Source of the DNA: Paralimibaculum aggregatum
GTDB taxonomy: Bacteria; Pseudomonadota; Alphaproteobacteria; Rhodobacterales; Rhodobacteraceae
Direction of reading: 5' to 3'
Assembly: GCF_030270585.1 (NCBI RefSeq)
Contig: NZ_BSYI01000047.1
Location: forward strand, 1 to 43,470
DNA length: 43,470 bases
Shown piece after piece: positions 24,161 through 32,708 of this stretch. The notes under the pieces were generated by a model. The model was not told the origin of the DNA, made no database searches, and saw nothing but the letters and a program-made list of their open reading frames with translations. The position numbers were made by a program, and so were the translations under genes. The stretch's first letter is position 1, and each line of letters begins with the position of its first letter.

Positions 24161-26641
24161 ATGCCGATAAATTTCGATGACCTTCTAGATGATGACTATT
24201 CAATTGTCATTGATCCTCGCGATATTTTCTTGACCCTGGACCGTGACAAGGCATTCGCTTTTCCCCGAGATATTCAAACCGAGGTCATGAAGGACTGGTT
24301 TTCGCAGAGAGACCAAGCCGACACGGTTATTAAGTTGAATGTCGGCAGCGGAAAAACTCTGGTCGGTCTATTGCTGTTACAAAGCTCGCTGAATGAAGAA
24401 ATGGCTCCTGCTGTCTATATCGCACCAGACAAGCAACTAGTCGATCAAGTGATTGCGGAAGCCGATGCACTCGGTGTTGAGGTCACAGACGATCCGCATG
24501 ATACGGACTTCCAGTCGGGCGACAGAATTCTGGTCACAACCATCCACAGGCTGTTCAACGGGAAGTCTGTATTCGGCGTTGGCGCAGAAGGCGTGAAGAT
24601 CAAGTTGGGGGCAGTCGTAATCGACGACGCCCATGCCTGCATTGCAACAGTCACCGAACAGTTCAGGATCGAGCTTCCCAATACGCATGCCGCCTATCAG
24701 GAAATCTTGAAGACTGTTGAACCTGACCTGAAACGGCAAAGCCATGCCCGGTTCCTCGATGTCAATTCGGGTGATCCACGCGCTATGATGGAAGTGCCGT
24801 ATTGGGCGTGGGTCAAGGCTCAGGAAGAGATCATGCAGGCCTTGCACGGTCATAAGAATGAGGACGAGCTGAAATTCTCCTATCCGCTGCTTCGGGATAT
24901 TCTGCCGCTTTGCCGCTGTGTGATCGGCGGCCAGAAGATGGAAATCGAGCCGGATTGTCCGCCAACCGACCTTGTGCGATCCTTCTCCCGTGCTAAGCGC
25001 AGAATCTATATGACGGCAACGCTTGCCGACGACAGCGTGCTCGTTACCCATTTCGGTGCCGACCCCGAAAAGCTCTCCGATCCGATTGTCCCCACGTCCT
25101 CGCAGTCCATGGGCGAGCGCATGATCCTCATGCCGCAGGAACTTAACCCCGAAATCACGTTGAAGGAGATCAAGGCGCTGCTTGTCGATCTGGCGGAAGA
25201 GCAAAACGTTGTCGTTATCGTGCCCTCGAAGAACGCTGCCAAGGACTGGGAGGATGTCGCCGATCAGACGCTCATGGCTTCGAGCGTAGTTAATGGGATT
25301 GAGAAGCTGCGCGATGGGCATGTCGGACTGACCGTCCTCGTGAACAGGTATGACGGCATCGACCTACCGCACGATGCGTGCCGCGTTCTGGTGATCTACA
25401 ATCTGCCCGAGGTGGCATCGTTTTCTGACCTGACGGATATGGCGGTCTTAAGCGATTCCCAATCTGGCTTGCGGCGTCAGATGCAGCGCGTCGAACAAGG
25501 CATGGGGCGCGGCGTGCGCTCCAACGACGATTATTGCGTGGTGCTGCTTGCCGGATCGAAACTCACGCGCCGCGTGAAATCGCCTGACGGCCTCAAGCTG
25601 CTTACCCCTGCCACACAGGCACAGCTCGACCTTTCGAAGAAGATCGCCAAGAAGATCGATGGTGTCGATATAGAAGGGATTGCAGGTGTCATCTACCAGT
25701 GCCTCAAACGCGATCCCTCCTGGGTCAAGATCAGCAAGAAAACACTCCTGAAAGCGCAGGCAAAGACGGGTCTGGTTCTCGACAAAGCCAGCGTCGCGGT
25801 GCGGCTTGCCTTCGACACAGCCCGCTCGGGAGATTACAAGGCCGCCGCCGATCTGCTCAGCACAGCTGCGAACGCCGCGCAGGACGACGATGAAAAGGCA
25901 TGGCTCATGTCGAAACTGGCGGCTATGCAACATCACCTGAACCCGGCCACGTCGCAAAAAACCTTACTGTCAGCGCACCGGCTGAACCCGAACGTCTTAC
26001 GCCCGATGGAAGGCATCGCCTATCAGAAGCTCGCGGCGCAGAAAGGTGCACAGGCGGCGGAAGTGCAATCGTATCATCAGGAGCGCTTTCTCGAAGCTGC
26101 CGACCGGATACTGGAAGTCAACCAGCTTAGCGACGACCTGCGCTTTCAAAGCGTGACGCCGGATAAGTTCGAAGCGGCCATAGATGCTGTTGCCCGGTTC
26201 ATCGGATTGCATTCCCAGCGTCCCGAGAAACAGTTCAATGATGAAGGGCCGGACAATCTGTGGGCGCTCCCCGATGGTTCGTTCCTGATCATAGAGTGCA
26301 AGAATAACGCTACATCCGAGAAAGGCATTTCCAAAACCGATCTGGGCCAACTCGACCAGGCTATGTCATGGTTCTTCGGGAAGTACACGAAGGCTGCCAG
26401 CGGCACGCCCGTCATCATCCATCCCCTCCGGACACTTGGCGACGGTGCATCCGAGGTCGAGGGCATGCGGATCATGACTGAAAACGAGCTAAAGAAGCTG
26501 CGCAAAGCGCTCGCCGATTTTGCGAAATCACTTGGCGATCCGGACATCCTCAACAGCCAGAAGCAGATAAACGAACTTCTCGCCACTCATGGATTCAACG
26601 GCGTGGAGTTTCTGAAACAGTATACTACAATCGTAAAGTAA
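24161..26641 (+). CDS. SF2 helicase (XPD/DinG-like) fused to PD-(D/E)xK nuclease
   Basis: 826 aa. The helicase core has Walker A GSGKT (62-66), DDAH box (155-158), motif III-like TATLAD (285-290), motif V-like VNRYDGIDLPHD (about 394-405), and motif VI QGMGRGVRS (446-454). The large insertion between the DDAH box and TAT resembles XPD/DinG-type helicases, but no Fe-S cysteine set is evident. The middle (about 540-650) is helical, TPR-like. The C-terminal end carries a nuclease signature: Pro697-Asp698, then ECK at 712-714 and GQLDQAMSWF. Base composition is less GC-rich than the catabolic region. Flanked by an antirestriction gene and a type I RM operon, it is probably a single-protein anti-phage or anti-plasmid defence enzyme. 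No partner gene is adjacent on its strand. The ATG at 24161 is the natural domain start. Confidence 0.85.
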   Translation: MPINFDDLLDDDYSIVIDPRDIFLTLDRDKAFAFPRDIQTEVMKDWFSQRDQADTVIKLNVGSGKTLVGLLLLQSSLNEEMAPAVYIAPDKQLVDQVIAEADALGVEVTDDPHDTDFQSGDRILVTTIHRLFNGKSVFGVGAEGVKIKLGAVVIDDAHACIATVTEQFRIELPNTHAAYQEILKTVEPDLKRQSHARFLDVNSGDPRAMMEVPYWAWVKAQEEIMQALHGHKNEDELKFSYPLLRDILPLCRCVIGGQKMEIEPDCPPTDLVRSFSRAKRRIYMTATLADDSVLVTHFGADPEKLSDPIVPTSSQSMGERMILMPQELNPEITLKEIKALLVDLAEEQNVVVIVPSKNAAKDWEDVADQTLMASSVVNGIEKLRDGHVGLTVLVNRYDGIDLPHDACRVLVIYNLPEVASFSDLTDMAVLSDSQSGLRRQMQRVEQGMGRGVRSNDDYCVVLLAGSKLTRRVKSPDGLKLLTPATQAQLDLSKKIAKKIDGVDIEGIAGVIYQCLKRDPSWVKISKKTLLKAQAKTGLVLDKASVAVRLAFDTARSGDYKAAADLLSTAANAAQDDDEKAWLMSKLAAMQHHLNPATSQKTLLSAHRLNPNVLRPMEGIAYQKLAAQKGAQAAEVQSYHQERFLEAADRILEVNQLSDDLRFQSVTPDKFEAAIDAVARFIGLHSQRPEKQFNDEGPDNLWALPDGSFLIIECKNNATSEKGISKTDLGQLDQAMSWFFGKYTKAASGTPVIIHPLRTLGDGASEVEGMRIMTENELKKLRKALADFAKSLGDPDILNSQKQINELLATHGFNGVEFLKQYTTIVK

Positions 26642-27000
26642 GCTTGAGCGTCATATAAAATTGCGAAAATCGTAAACACTATAGGACATGTCCTTGTTTT
26701 GATGAATGGTGTCTGAAAACGCCTTAGAGTAGACAGGTGTAAATGTTAACTGCTTGTGCAATGTGTTGTTGTTCCAATCCATTTTGGTTAGGCCAAGAAT
26801 TCCCTAGCAAGTCTCATGCCGCTCGCCCGCACCCGAAAACGACGCACCAGAACAGGCGATGGCGTGGGCTTCAGAGCCCCTTCTTTATAAACATTGTAAT
26901 TCGAGTTCTTGACGTCAATACCAGCTTGCGGTGGCGCTGACTCGCTCAGGGGAATCCCAACGACGCCGATCTGGCTTTATCGCGCTTTAGTGCAAGTGAC
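26642..27000. other. Convergent intergenic gap
   Basis: 359 nt between the ends of the helicase and hsdR genes, clearly more AT-rich than its surroundings. TATCGCG (26978-26984) and CGCGATA (27006-27012) form an inverted repeat over the hsdR stop and may help termination. A TTGACGTCAA palindrome lies near 26910. No gene or RNA recognised. Confidence 0.4.
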
Positions 27001-29331
27001 TTAATCGCGATAGAGATCCCTCTGCATTGAATTAAAGGCCAGCTTTACAGCAGAAAGCCCGCCGAGCCTCACTTTCCCCTCTCCGACGCTCCCATAACGC
27101 GCGGTCAGGAATGCCCCCAGCTTCTTCGCGGCAAGCTCGCTCTCGCCCCGCTGCTCATATGCCTTGAGGATCGAGAGAAGAAGCTCTCTCGTTTCTTCGT
27201 CAGCGCCCACCACCCCTGTCGAGCGCACGTTATTTGCGCGCTCGTGCCGGGTCTTCGGTGCGTTGGTAAATAGGATATAGCTTAGGACATCGAACAAATC
27301 GCTGTCCGGTGCATCAACAAGTTTGCGTATGTCATTCAACCGGTCCTGATCGTAACCACGATCGGAAAGTTGCTGGAGGAAGCGCTCGCGGTTATCGGGA
27401 TCGCTCCAAACTGCGCGCAACTGATCTTCATCGGCCACGATGCCTGACAGATCACCGAAGAGTCGCTTCAAGAACTCTTGTGCTGAAATCGGCTTGCCCT
27501 CAGGGCTCCAATAGGTAGTGGAGGCGATATACTTGATCTTACGAACGCTACCGTCCGATAGCTTCACAACGATTTTCTCGCGCTGCGGCTCTTCTTCGCC
27601 GCCTCCTTCCGGATCTTCGGGATCACCTTCGGGCCCGAGGTCGGCCTCGCCTAGAGGTGTTCTTGGATCTCTCGGTTCTTCGGGTTCGAGAGGTTCGCCA
27701 TCCCACTCCGGATCGTTGAAGTTTTCATGCGCCTTCACGAAATCCCAGATCGTGAAGAAGTCTTTGCCTTCATAGGTCCGCGTTCCGCGCCCGATGATCT
27801 GCTTGAATTCGATCATGGATCGGATCGGGCGCATCAAGACGATATGTCGGATGTTTCGAGCATCCACGCCTGTTGACAGCTTCTGCGAAGTCGTCAAGAC
27901 GGTCGGGATCGTCTTGTCGTTGTCCTGGAAGTCGCGAAGATGTTGTTCGCCGATTGCACCATCGTCAGCGGTCACGCGATGACAATAGTTCGGATTGGTG
28001 CTGTCCTTCACCTGATTGATCAGGTCGCGGACAAGCGCCGCATGATCCTGGGTGGCGCAAAAGACCAACGTCTTCTGCCGTTGATCGATCTGGCTCATAA
28101 ATTCCCGAACACGGCTGAGCTCGCGTTCTTCTATGATGATCCGCGTGTTGAAATCGCCTTCACCGAAGGAATCGCCGTCTTCAACTTCGCCCGCGACGAG
28201 CTCGTCACTGCCATCATAGACGTACTCATCGATGGTGCTGGCCATCTGGCGCACCTTGAACGGCGTCAGGAAACCGTCTTCGATCCCGTCGCGCAGGGCG
28301 TAGGTGTAGACGGGCTCGCCGAAATAGGCGTAGGTGTCGGCGTTATGCTTGCGCTTGGGCGTGGCAGTCAGCCCAAGCTGAGCCGCTGGTTCGAAATACT
28401 CCAGCAAACGCCGCCACTCGCTTTCGTCCTTTGCCCCGCCACGGTGGCATTCATCGATCACAACGAAGTCGAAGAAGTCAGGCGGATACTGCGTGTAAAC
28501 AGGCTCGCCTTCGCCCGTCATGAAGGTCTGGAAGATCGTGAAGAACAGGCTCGCGTTCTTCGGCGGTTTTCCACGGTTCTTGCGGATGGTGTCAGGGTCA
28601 ATGCGCGTCACCGCGTCTTTCGGAAAGGCGGAAAAGGCGTTATAGGCCTGATCGGCGAGGATGTTGCGGTCAGCGAGGAACAGGATGCGCGGGCGACGAA
28701 CAGGTTCGCCCGAAAGATTCCACTTCGCTTGAAACAGCTTCCACGCAATCTGGAAGGCGATGGAGGTCTTGCCCGTGCCCGTGGCGAGCGTCAAAAGAAT
28801 GCGGCGGTCGCCTTTGGCCAACGCTTCCAGTGCCGCGTTTACCGCCTTGTGTTGGTAGTAGCGCAGCTCCCACTTGCCGCCGTCCGTCTCGAAGTCCACG
28901 GCACCGAAGCGCTCCCGCCAGTCGTTGTGATCGGCAAAGGTGCGGTCCCAAAGTTCATCGGGCGTCGGGAAGGGCAAGTCCATGTCGCCCTCGGCCCCGT
29001 TGGCCATATCAATCTGATACCAGCTGAGCCCGTTAGAGGCGTAGGCATAGCGAGAACCTAATCGTGTGGCGTAGTCCTTGGCTTGACCGATACCGTTGCG
29101 GTGGCTGACGCCTGCGCGCTTGGCTTCCAGAACGGCGAGCTTCTGGCCTTTGTGGATCAGTACATAGTCGGCAGACAGCCCTTTGCCTCGCGTGCCGCCC
29201 GACTGGATGCGCCCAGGGCAGATGACCTCACGCCGAACCTTTGAGCCGTTCTGCCCCCAGCCCGCCGCCGCAAGGACGGGGTCTATGCGCTCGGCGCGGG
29301 TATCGGCTTCGGTTTCGTCGTGAATGCTCAT
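27001..29331 (-). CDS. hsdR: Type I restriction enzyme, endonuclease/translocase subunit HsdR
   Basis: 776 aa. The N-terminal PD-(D/E)xK nuclease has Asp55 (SADYVLI) and Glu69-x-Lys71 (VLEAKR). The SF2 motor has Walker A ATGTGKTS (183-190), DECH (293-296) and LTATP (321-325). An acidic linker at about 600-640 is followed by a C-terminal helical region that would dock on the methylase complex. The subunit cleaves unmodified DNA after ATP-driven translocation. The start at 29331 lies 17 nt after the hsdS stop. All catalytic residues seen are intact, so the enzyme should be active. It is the last gene of hsdM-hsdS-hsdR. Confidence 0.95.
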   Translation of the reverse strand: MSIHDETEADTRAERIDPVLAAAGWGQNGSKVRREVICPGRIQSGGTRGKGLSADYVLIHKGQKLAVLEAKRAGVSHRNGIGQAKDYATRLGSRYAYASNGLSWYQIDMANGAEGDMDLPFPTPDELWDRTFADHNDWRERFGAVDFETDGGKWELRYYQHKAVNAALEALAKGDRRILLTLATGTGKTSIAFQIAWKLFQAKWNLSGEPVRRPRILFLADRNILADQAYNAFSAFPKDAVTRIDPDTIRKNRGKPPKNASLFFTIFQTFMTGEGEPVYTQYPPDFFDFVVIDECHRGGAKDESEWRRLLEYFEPAAQLGLTATPKRKHNADTYAYFGEPVYTYALRDGIEDGFLTPFKVRQMASTIDEYVYDGSDELVAGEVEDGDSFGEGDFNTRIIIEERELSRVREFMSQIDQRQKTLVFCATQDHAALVRDLINQVKDSTNPNYCHRVTADDGAIGEQHLRDFQDNDKTIPTVLTTSQKLSTGVDARNIRHIVLMRPIRSMIEFKQIIGRGTRTYEGKDFFTIWDFVKAHENFNDPEWDGEPLEPEEPRDPRTPLGEADLGPEGDPEDPEGGGEEEPQREKIVVKLSDGSVRKIKYIASTTYWSPEGKPISAQEFLKRLFGDLSGIVADEDQLRAVWSDPDNRERFLQQLSDRGYDQDRLNDIRKLVDAPDSDLFDVLSYILFTNAPKTRHERANNVRSTGVVGADEETRELLLSILKAYEQRGESELAAKKLGAFLTARYGSVGEGKVRLGGLSAVKLAFNSMQRDLYRD

Positions 29332-29348
29332 CTTATCTACTCGTTACG

Positions 29349-30563
29349 TCATTTTAATTCGCCCGCGAAGGCTTTCTGCAAAAGGGATTGGCGGAGATCG
29401 TCGGTGTTCGAAACCTTCCGCGTATAGTCTTCAATCAGTGTATCAAAATCATTGGCCACGCTATCGAGGCGTTCCAATAGGACTTCTTGTTGGGCAACCG
29501 GAGGAACAAAGAAATTGAGTTTTCGAAGATCGCGTATATTGATCTGCATTAGAGCAGCGCCATAGGTTCCCGCCTTGATCTGGTTTTGCACAGGCTTCGA
29601 TAGAAACTGATAGTAACCAAGACGCTGATCCATTTTATCAGGATCGAAGCGAATGGGCACAATGCCTCTCGTTACGTTGACTCCGTCAAGTTCCTCAGAC
29701 GCCATAGCAACTACGCCCGTGCTGCCTCTTACACAAAGTAAGATTTCCGTGCCTTTCAGCTTCGTGCGAGCGTAGCCGTCCGCCTTCGCGGGATCGATAC
29801 GTTTGAGACCGTCCAGAGTAATGATCCTCCGCCCAAGGTCGGTGGGGCGAACAATCGGTAGCCCTCCTAAGACGTCGTCACCAGGTTGAACAATTCCGTA
29901 TGAAAGGCTGCAATCGCTCTCGACAATCTCTTGGAGTGTAGCGCTGATCCAATCGGCGTCATTTCGGGTGAAAAGCGCGCCAAGGAAATTCTCAAACAAT
30001 TCTCGGGCGTTTTGGAGGTTGGTTTCGGCGTGGGCGCGGGCGCGAGCCAGACCCTCGAAGGCCTCGTCCAGAACCGCAACAATCCGCTGTTGTTCTTCAA
30101 GTGGCGGGAGGGGGATTGTTTGAGCCCGCACCTGTTTGTCAGTGACCGCAGGATAACTTGCCCCTGATTGCAGAGACTCCATCGCATCCATGAAATCAGG
30201 GCGGAAGAGCGAGTGCATCAAGAAACGGGCGTCAAGGACAGGCTTTGGCCTTAGAACTATGTAGCCTGTGCTACAAACTTGGCCGTCTAAGTGCTCAGGA
30301 ACTTGCGCTATACGTTGGAGTGTCGGTCGAATGGTGGCAAAAAGGATGTCACCAGAACGGATTTTTCGTCTGGCTCGACTAGGGGCGTCAGCGCCAAGCA
30401 GTCTTTGCGTTTCGCCTATGGTGAAGGTCTCATTCGACACGCTGGAAACATCAACGTAATCGAATTCGTCCTCCGGTGCCTTACGCGGGTCTACTGTCTC
30501 CGTTTTCTCGCAGATGTCCCCTAGCGAGACTTCTTTCCAGCCCTGCTGGGCAAAATCCTTCAC
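29349..30563 (-). CDS. hsdS: Type I RM specificity subunit HsdS
   Basis: 404 aa with two target recognition domains (about 1-150 and 205-350). Each is followed by a conserved helical spacer beginning with a PPLEEQQRIVAVLDEAFEG-type (about 150-200) and a PPVAQQEVLLERLDSV-type (about 350-400) segment. The two half-sites of the recognition sequence are set by the two domains and cannot be predicted here. Its ATG overlaps the hsdM stop by 4 nt, as usual in these operons. Confidence 0.95.
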   Translation of the reverse strand: MKDFAQQGWKEVSLGDICEKTETVDPRKAPEDEFDYVDVSSVSNETFTIGETQRLLGADAPSRARRKIRSGDILFATIRPTLQRIAQVPEHLDGQVCSTGYIVLRPKPVLDARFLMHSLFRPDFMDAMESLQSGASYPAVTDKQVRAQTIPLPPLEEQQRIVAVLDEAFEGLARARAHAETNLQNARELFENFLGALFTRNDADWISATLQEIVESDCSLSYGIVQPGDDVLGGLPIVRPTDLGRRIITLDGLKRIDPAKADGYARTKLKGTEILLCVRGSTGVVAMASEELDGVNVTRGIVPIRFDPDKMDQRLGYYQFLSKPVQNQIKAGTYGAALMQINIRDLRKLNFFVPPVAQQEVLLERLDSVANDFDTLIEDYTRKVSNTDDLRQSLLQKAFAGELK

Positions 30564-32008
30564 AGCATCCCCCGAATGTCTTCGAGGATTTGCGCAGTTT
30601 CGGCATCCCGCGCCAGCATTTCGGCGATGATCTCTTCGGGGCTGCGCAGGGCCTCGGCCTCGGGCGCGTTGGGGTTCTTGACCGACAGATCGCAGGTGTC
30701 CTCGTCCAGATCAGCGCGGTTTACTATCCAGCTTTTTGGTCCGTTGGGTCGCGTACGTTGCAGCTCGACAAACTCTGCCAGATCGTCGTCGTTCAGCGGG
30801 TTGGTCTTACCAAGGCTGCGGCCAGGATCGAGCTGGTAATACCAGATGTCCCGCGTCGGTGCGCCTTTCTCGAAGAACAGCACCACGGTCTTGACGCCCG
30901 CGCCCTGGAAAGTGCCACCCGGGCAATCGAGGATGGTGTGCAGCTCTGCCGATTCCAGCAATTCCTTGCGCAGCGCGATGGAGGCGTTGTCGGTGTTGCT
31001 GAGGAAGGTGTTCTTGATCACCACGGCGGCGCGCCCGCCTGCCTTCAGCTTGCGGATGAAGTGTTGCAGGAACAGGTAGGCCGTCTCGCCCGTGCGGATC
31101 GGGAAGTTCTGCTGCACCTCGCGCCGCTCGCCACCGCCGAAGGGGGGATTGGCGAGGATGACGTCGTGGCGGTCCTTCTCCTGAATATCCATCACGTTTT
31201 CATTGAGCGTGTTAGAGTGGATCAGGTTCGGTGCTTCGATGCCGTGCAGGACCATGTTCATGATCCCGATGATGTAGGCGAGGCCCTTCTTCTCTTGTCC
31301 GTAGAAGGTCTTGGTTTGCAGCGCCTCGTATTCGGATGCGGAGAGCTTGTCGGTGCGCAGATAGTCGTAGGCCTCGCAAAGGAAGCCCGCCGACCCGACC
31401 GCGCCGTCATAGATTGTCTCGCCGATCTTGGGTGCTGTCACCTTGATCATGGCCCGAATGAGTGGGCGCGGCGTGTAGTACTCGCCCCCGTTGCGCCCTG
31501 CATTGCCCATGCGGCGGATGCGGGTTTCATAAAGCTGGGATAGCTCGTGCCGTTCGGCCTGGGTGTTGAAGGACAGGCCGTCCACGGCTTCGAGCACGTC
31601 GCGCAGGATGTAGCCGGAGCGGAATTTGTTGCGCAGTTCGGTGAAGACTTCGCCGATCTTGTACTGGATCGTCTGCGGGCTGGTGGCGGATTGTCGGAAG
31701 GATGCGAGGTACGGGAAAAGCTCCTGATCAACAAACTTGATCAGGTCGTCGCCAATACGGGCTGCGTTGTGGTCAAACTCGCCGTCTTTTTTGGGAGCGG
31801 CCCATTTGTCCCACTGGAAAGCGCCGTCGATGATGGGGGTGTAGTCTTCTCCATCGAGTTCAGCGCGGTCTGCGCGCTCGGTTTCAAGATCGTGCAGGTA
31901 TTTCAGGAACAGCACCCATGAGGTCTGTTCCACGTAATCCAATTCATTGGCGATGCCTTCTTCCGCGCGAAGATCCCGTTCAATCTTGTTAAATGCGTTC
32001 TCGTACAA
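30560..32008 (-). CDS. hsdM: Type I RM N6-adenine methyltransferase HsdM
   Basis: 482 aa. The N-terminal HsdM helical domain is followed by the methyltransferase core with SAM motif I DGAVGSAGFL (201-210; a variant of DPACGSGGFL) and motif IV NPPF (287-290) typical of N6-adenine methylation. Two HsdM and one HsdS form the modification enzyme; adding HsdR gives restriction. It is the first gene of the operon, and its upstream 700 nt are full of repeats and palindromes that may control establishment of modification before restriction. Confidence 0.95.
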   Translation of the reverse strand: MYENAFNKIERDLRAEEGIANELDYVEQTSWVLFLKYLHDLETERADRAELDGEDYTPIIDGAFQWDKWAAPKKDGEFDHNAARIGDDLIKFVDQELFPYLASFRQSATSPQTIQYKIGEVFTELRNKFRSGYILRDVLEAVDGLSFNTQAERHELSQLYETRIRRMGNAGRNGGEYYTPRPLIRAMIKVTAPKIGETIYDGAVGSAGFLCEAYDYLRTDKLSASEYEALQTKTFYGQEKKGLAYIIGIMNMVLHGIEAPNLIHSNTLNENVMDIQEKDRHDVILANPPFGGGERREVQQNFPIRTGETAYLFLQHFIRKLKAGGRAAVVIKNTFLSNTDNASIALRKELLESAELHTILDCPGGTFQGAGVKTVVLFFEKGAPTRDIWYYQLDPGRSLGKTNPLNDDDLAEFVELQRTRPNGPKSWIVNRADLDEDTCDLSVKNPNAPEAEALRSPEEIIAEMLARDAETAQILEDIRGML

Positions 32009-32143
32009 AGTGTCCTCGGTTTTTCCTGTGCTTGGTTTTCCAAGCTGTCGCAGCCACCGAACAGTACAGAGTCAGCCGTCAGCCGATTCTGTCGCTCGCG
32101 ATCCCCCGAAGGAGATTATCAACTTGGTTGGTGCTGCGCACCT

Positions 32144-32165
32144 AGTCTACTACAAGATGTAGACT
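32144..32165. promoter_or_regulatory. Palindrome upstream of hsdM, possible operator
   Basis: AGTCTAC, eight bases, then GTAGACT: a perfect 7-bp inverted repeat about 140 nt upstream of the hsdM start. The spacing suits a dimeric HTH repressor. No regulator gene was recognised nearby. Confidence 0.5.
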
Positions 32166-32327
32166 TTTCCACAGGGTCGTAGCTTTATTCCGACCGCGTC
32201 AGTCGCGTTGGTGGCAAAGTCTGGTATGCAAACAGCAACGGCTTCCTCCCCTGGCCTCAGCTTGCTAACAGCACACCGCGTGAGAACGGTGCGATCCCTT
32301 GGCCGCATTACCAGCAGGGGGTTGCAC

Positions 32328-32347
32328 AGGGGGCGGCACCGCCCCCT
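32328..32347. terminator. GC-rich hairpin
   Basis: AGGGGGCG-GCAC-CGCCCCCT forms a perfect 8-bp stem with a 4-nt loop. It has only TT after it on the plus strand. It could end transcription arriving from the minus-strand membrane-protein gene, or be a structural element of the repeat region. Confidence 0.4.
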
Positions 32348-32378
32348 TGCCGAGGAGCCGACGGCGACGAGACAAGAT

Positions 32379-32397
32379 TGTGGTGTCATACACCACA
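32379..32397. promoter_or_regulatory. Palindrome next to the tandem repeats
   Basis: TGTGGTGT-CAT-ACACCACA, perfect 8-bp arms with a 3-base centre, ending 3 bp before the first 67-bp repeat unit. Its proximity to the array suggests a shared protein-binding function. Confidence 0.5.
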
Positions 32398-32400
32398 CAT

Positions 32401-32609
32401 CTTGCGTCAGTCTCAAACCGCAGACCAATGGCCGAGACCGTGAACCTGTAGGACGCTACCCCGGACGCTTGCGTCAGTCTCAAACCGCAGACCAATGGCC
32501 GAGACCGTGAACCTGTAGGACGCTACCCCGGACGCTTGCGTCAGCGCCAAACCGAAGAGCGAAACCGAGGTCGTGATCCTGTAGGACGATGCCGTGGACG
32601 CTTGCGTCG
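32401..32609. repeat. 67-bp tandem repeat array, three units plus a partial
   Basis: Units at 32401-32467 and 32468-32534 are identical over all 67 bases. The third (32535-32600) is 66 bp and diverged, keeping the start (CTTGCGTCAG), AAACCG, CCTGTAGGACG and the end GGACG. A fourth begins at 32601 and fades after CTTGCGTC. The period is not a multiple of three and no open frame crosses it, so it is not coding. It resembles iterons or a multi-site regulatory array. Confidence 0.85.
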
Positions 32610-32708
32610 GCTAAAGAGAATGACGGAGATTGGGTTTTTTAGGTCTGAGGCGACAAAAATATTCGCCCGCACAAACTCGCCCTTCCTAGGGGGGTGCTGA
32701 TCTACGCC

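Larger units (their letters stand above)
32009..32708. promoter_or_regulatory. Regulatory region upstream of hsdM
   Basis: 700 nt without a credible gene between the hsdM start and the end of the membrane-protein gene, both on the minus strand. It holds a 7-bp-arm palindrome at 32144, a GC hairpin at 32328, an 8-bp-arm palindrome at 32379 and a 67-bp tandem repeat array at 32401-32609, listed separately. The hsd promoter must lie at its left end. Confidence 0.6.

Noticed and set aside
26905-26920. TTGACGTCAA palindrome as operator or promoter
   Set aside because: It lies between two convergent gene ends, with no start codon or -10 at the proper distance; probably chance.
26642-27000. tRNA gene or attachment site in the AT-rich gap
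   Set aside because: No cloverleaf arms or TPsiC-like loop could be built from either strand.
27940-29061. A 373-codon plus-strand frame opposite hsdR
   Set aside because: All HsdR catalytic motifs are on the minus strand; the plus frame has no family features.
30476-31543. A 355-codon plus-strand frame opposite hsdM
   Set aside because: hsdM motifs I and IV are intact on the minus strand; this is a shadow.
32401-32609. CRISPR array
   Set aside because: The repeats are directly adjacent 67-bp units without variable spacers, and no cas gene is in the window.
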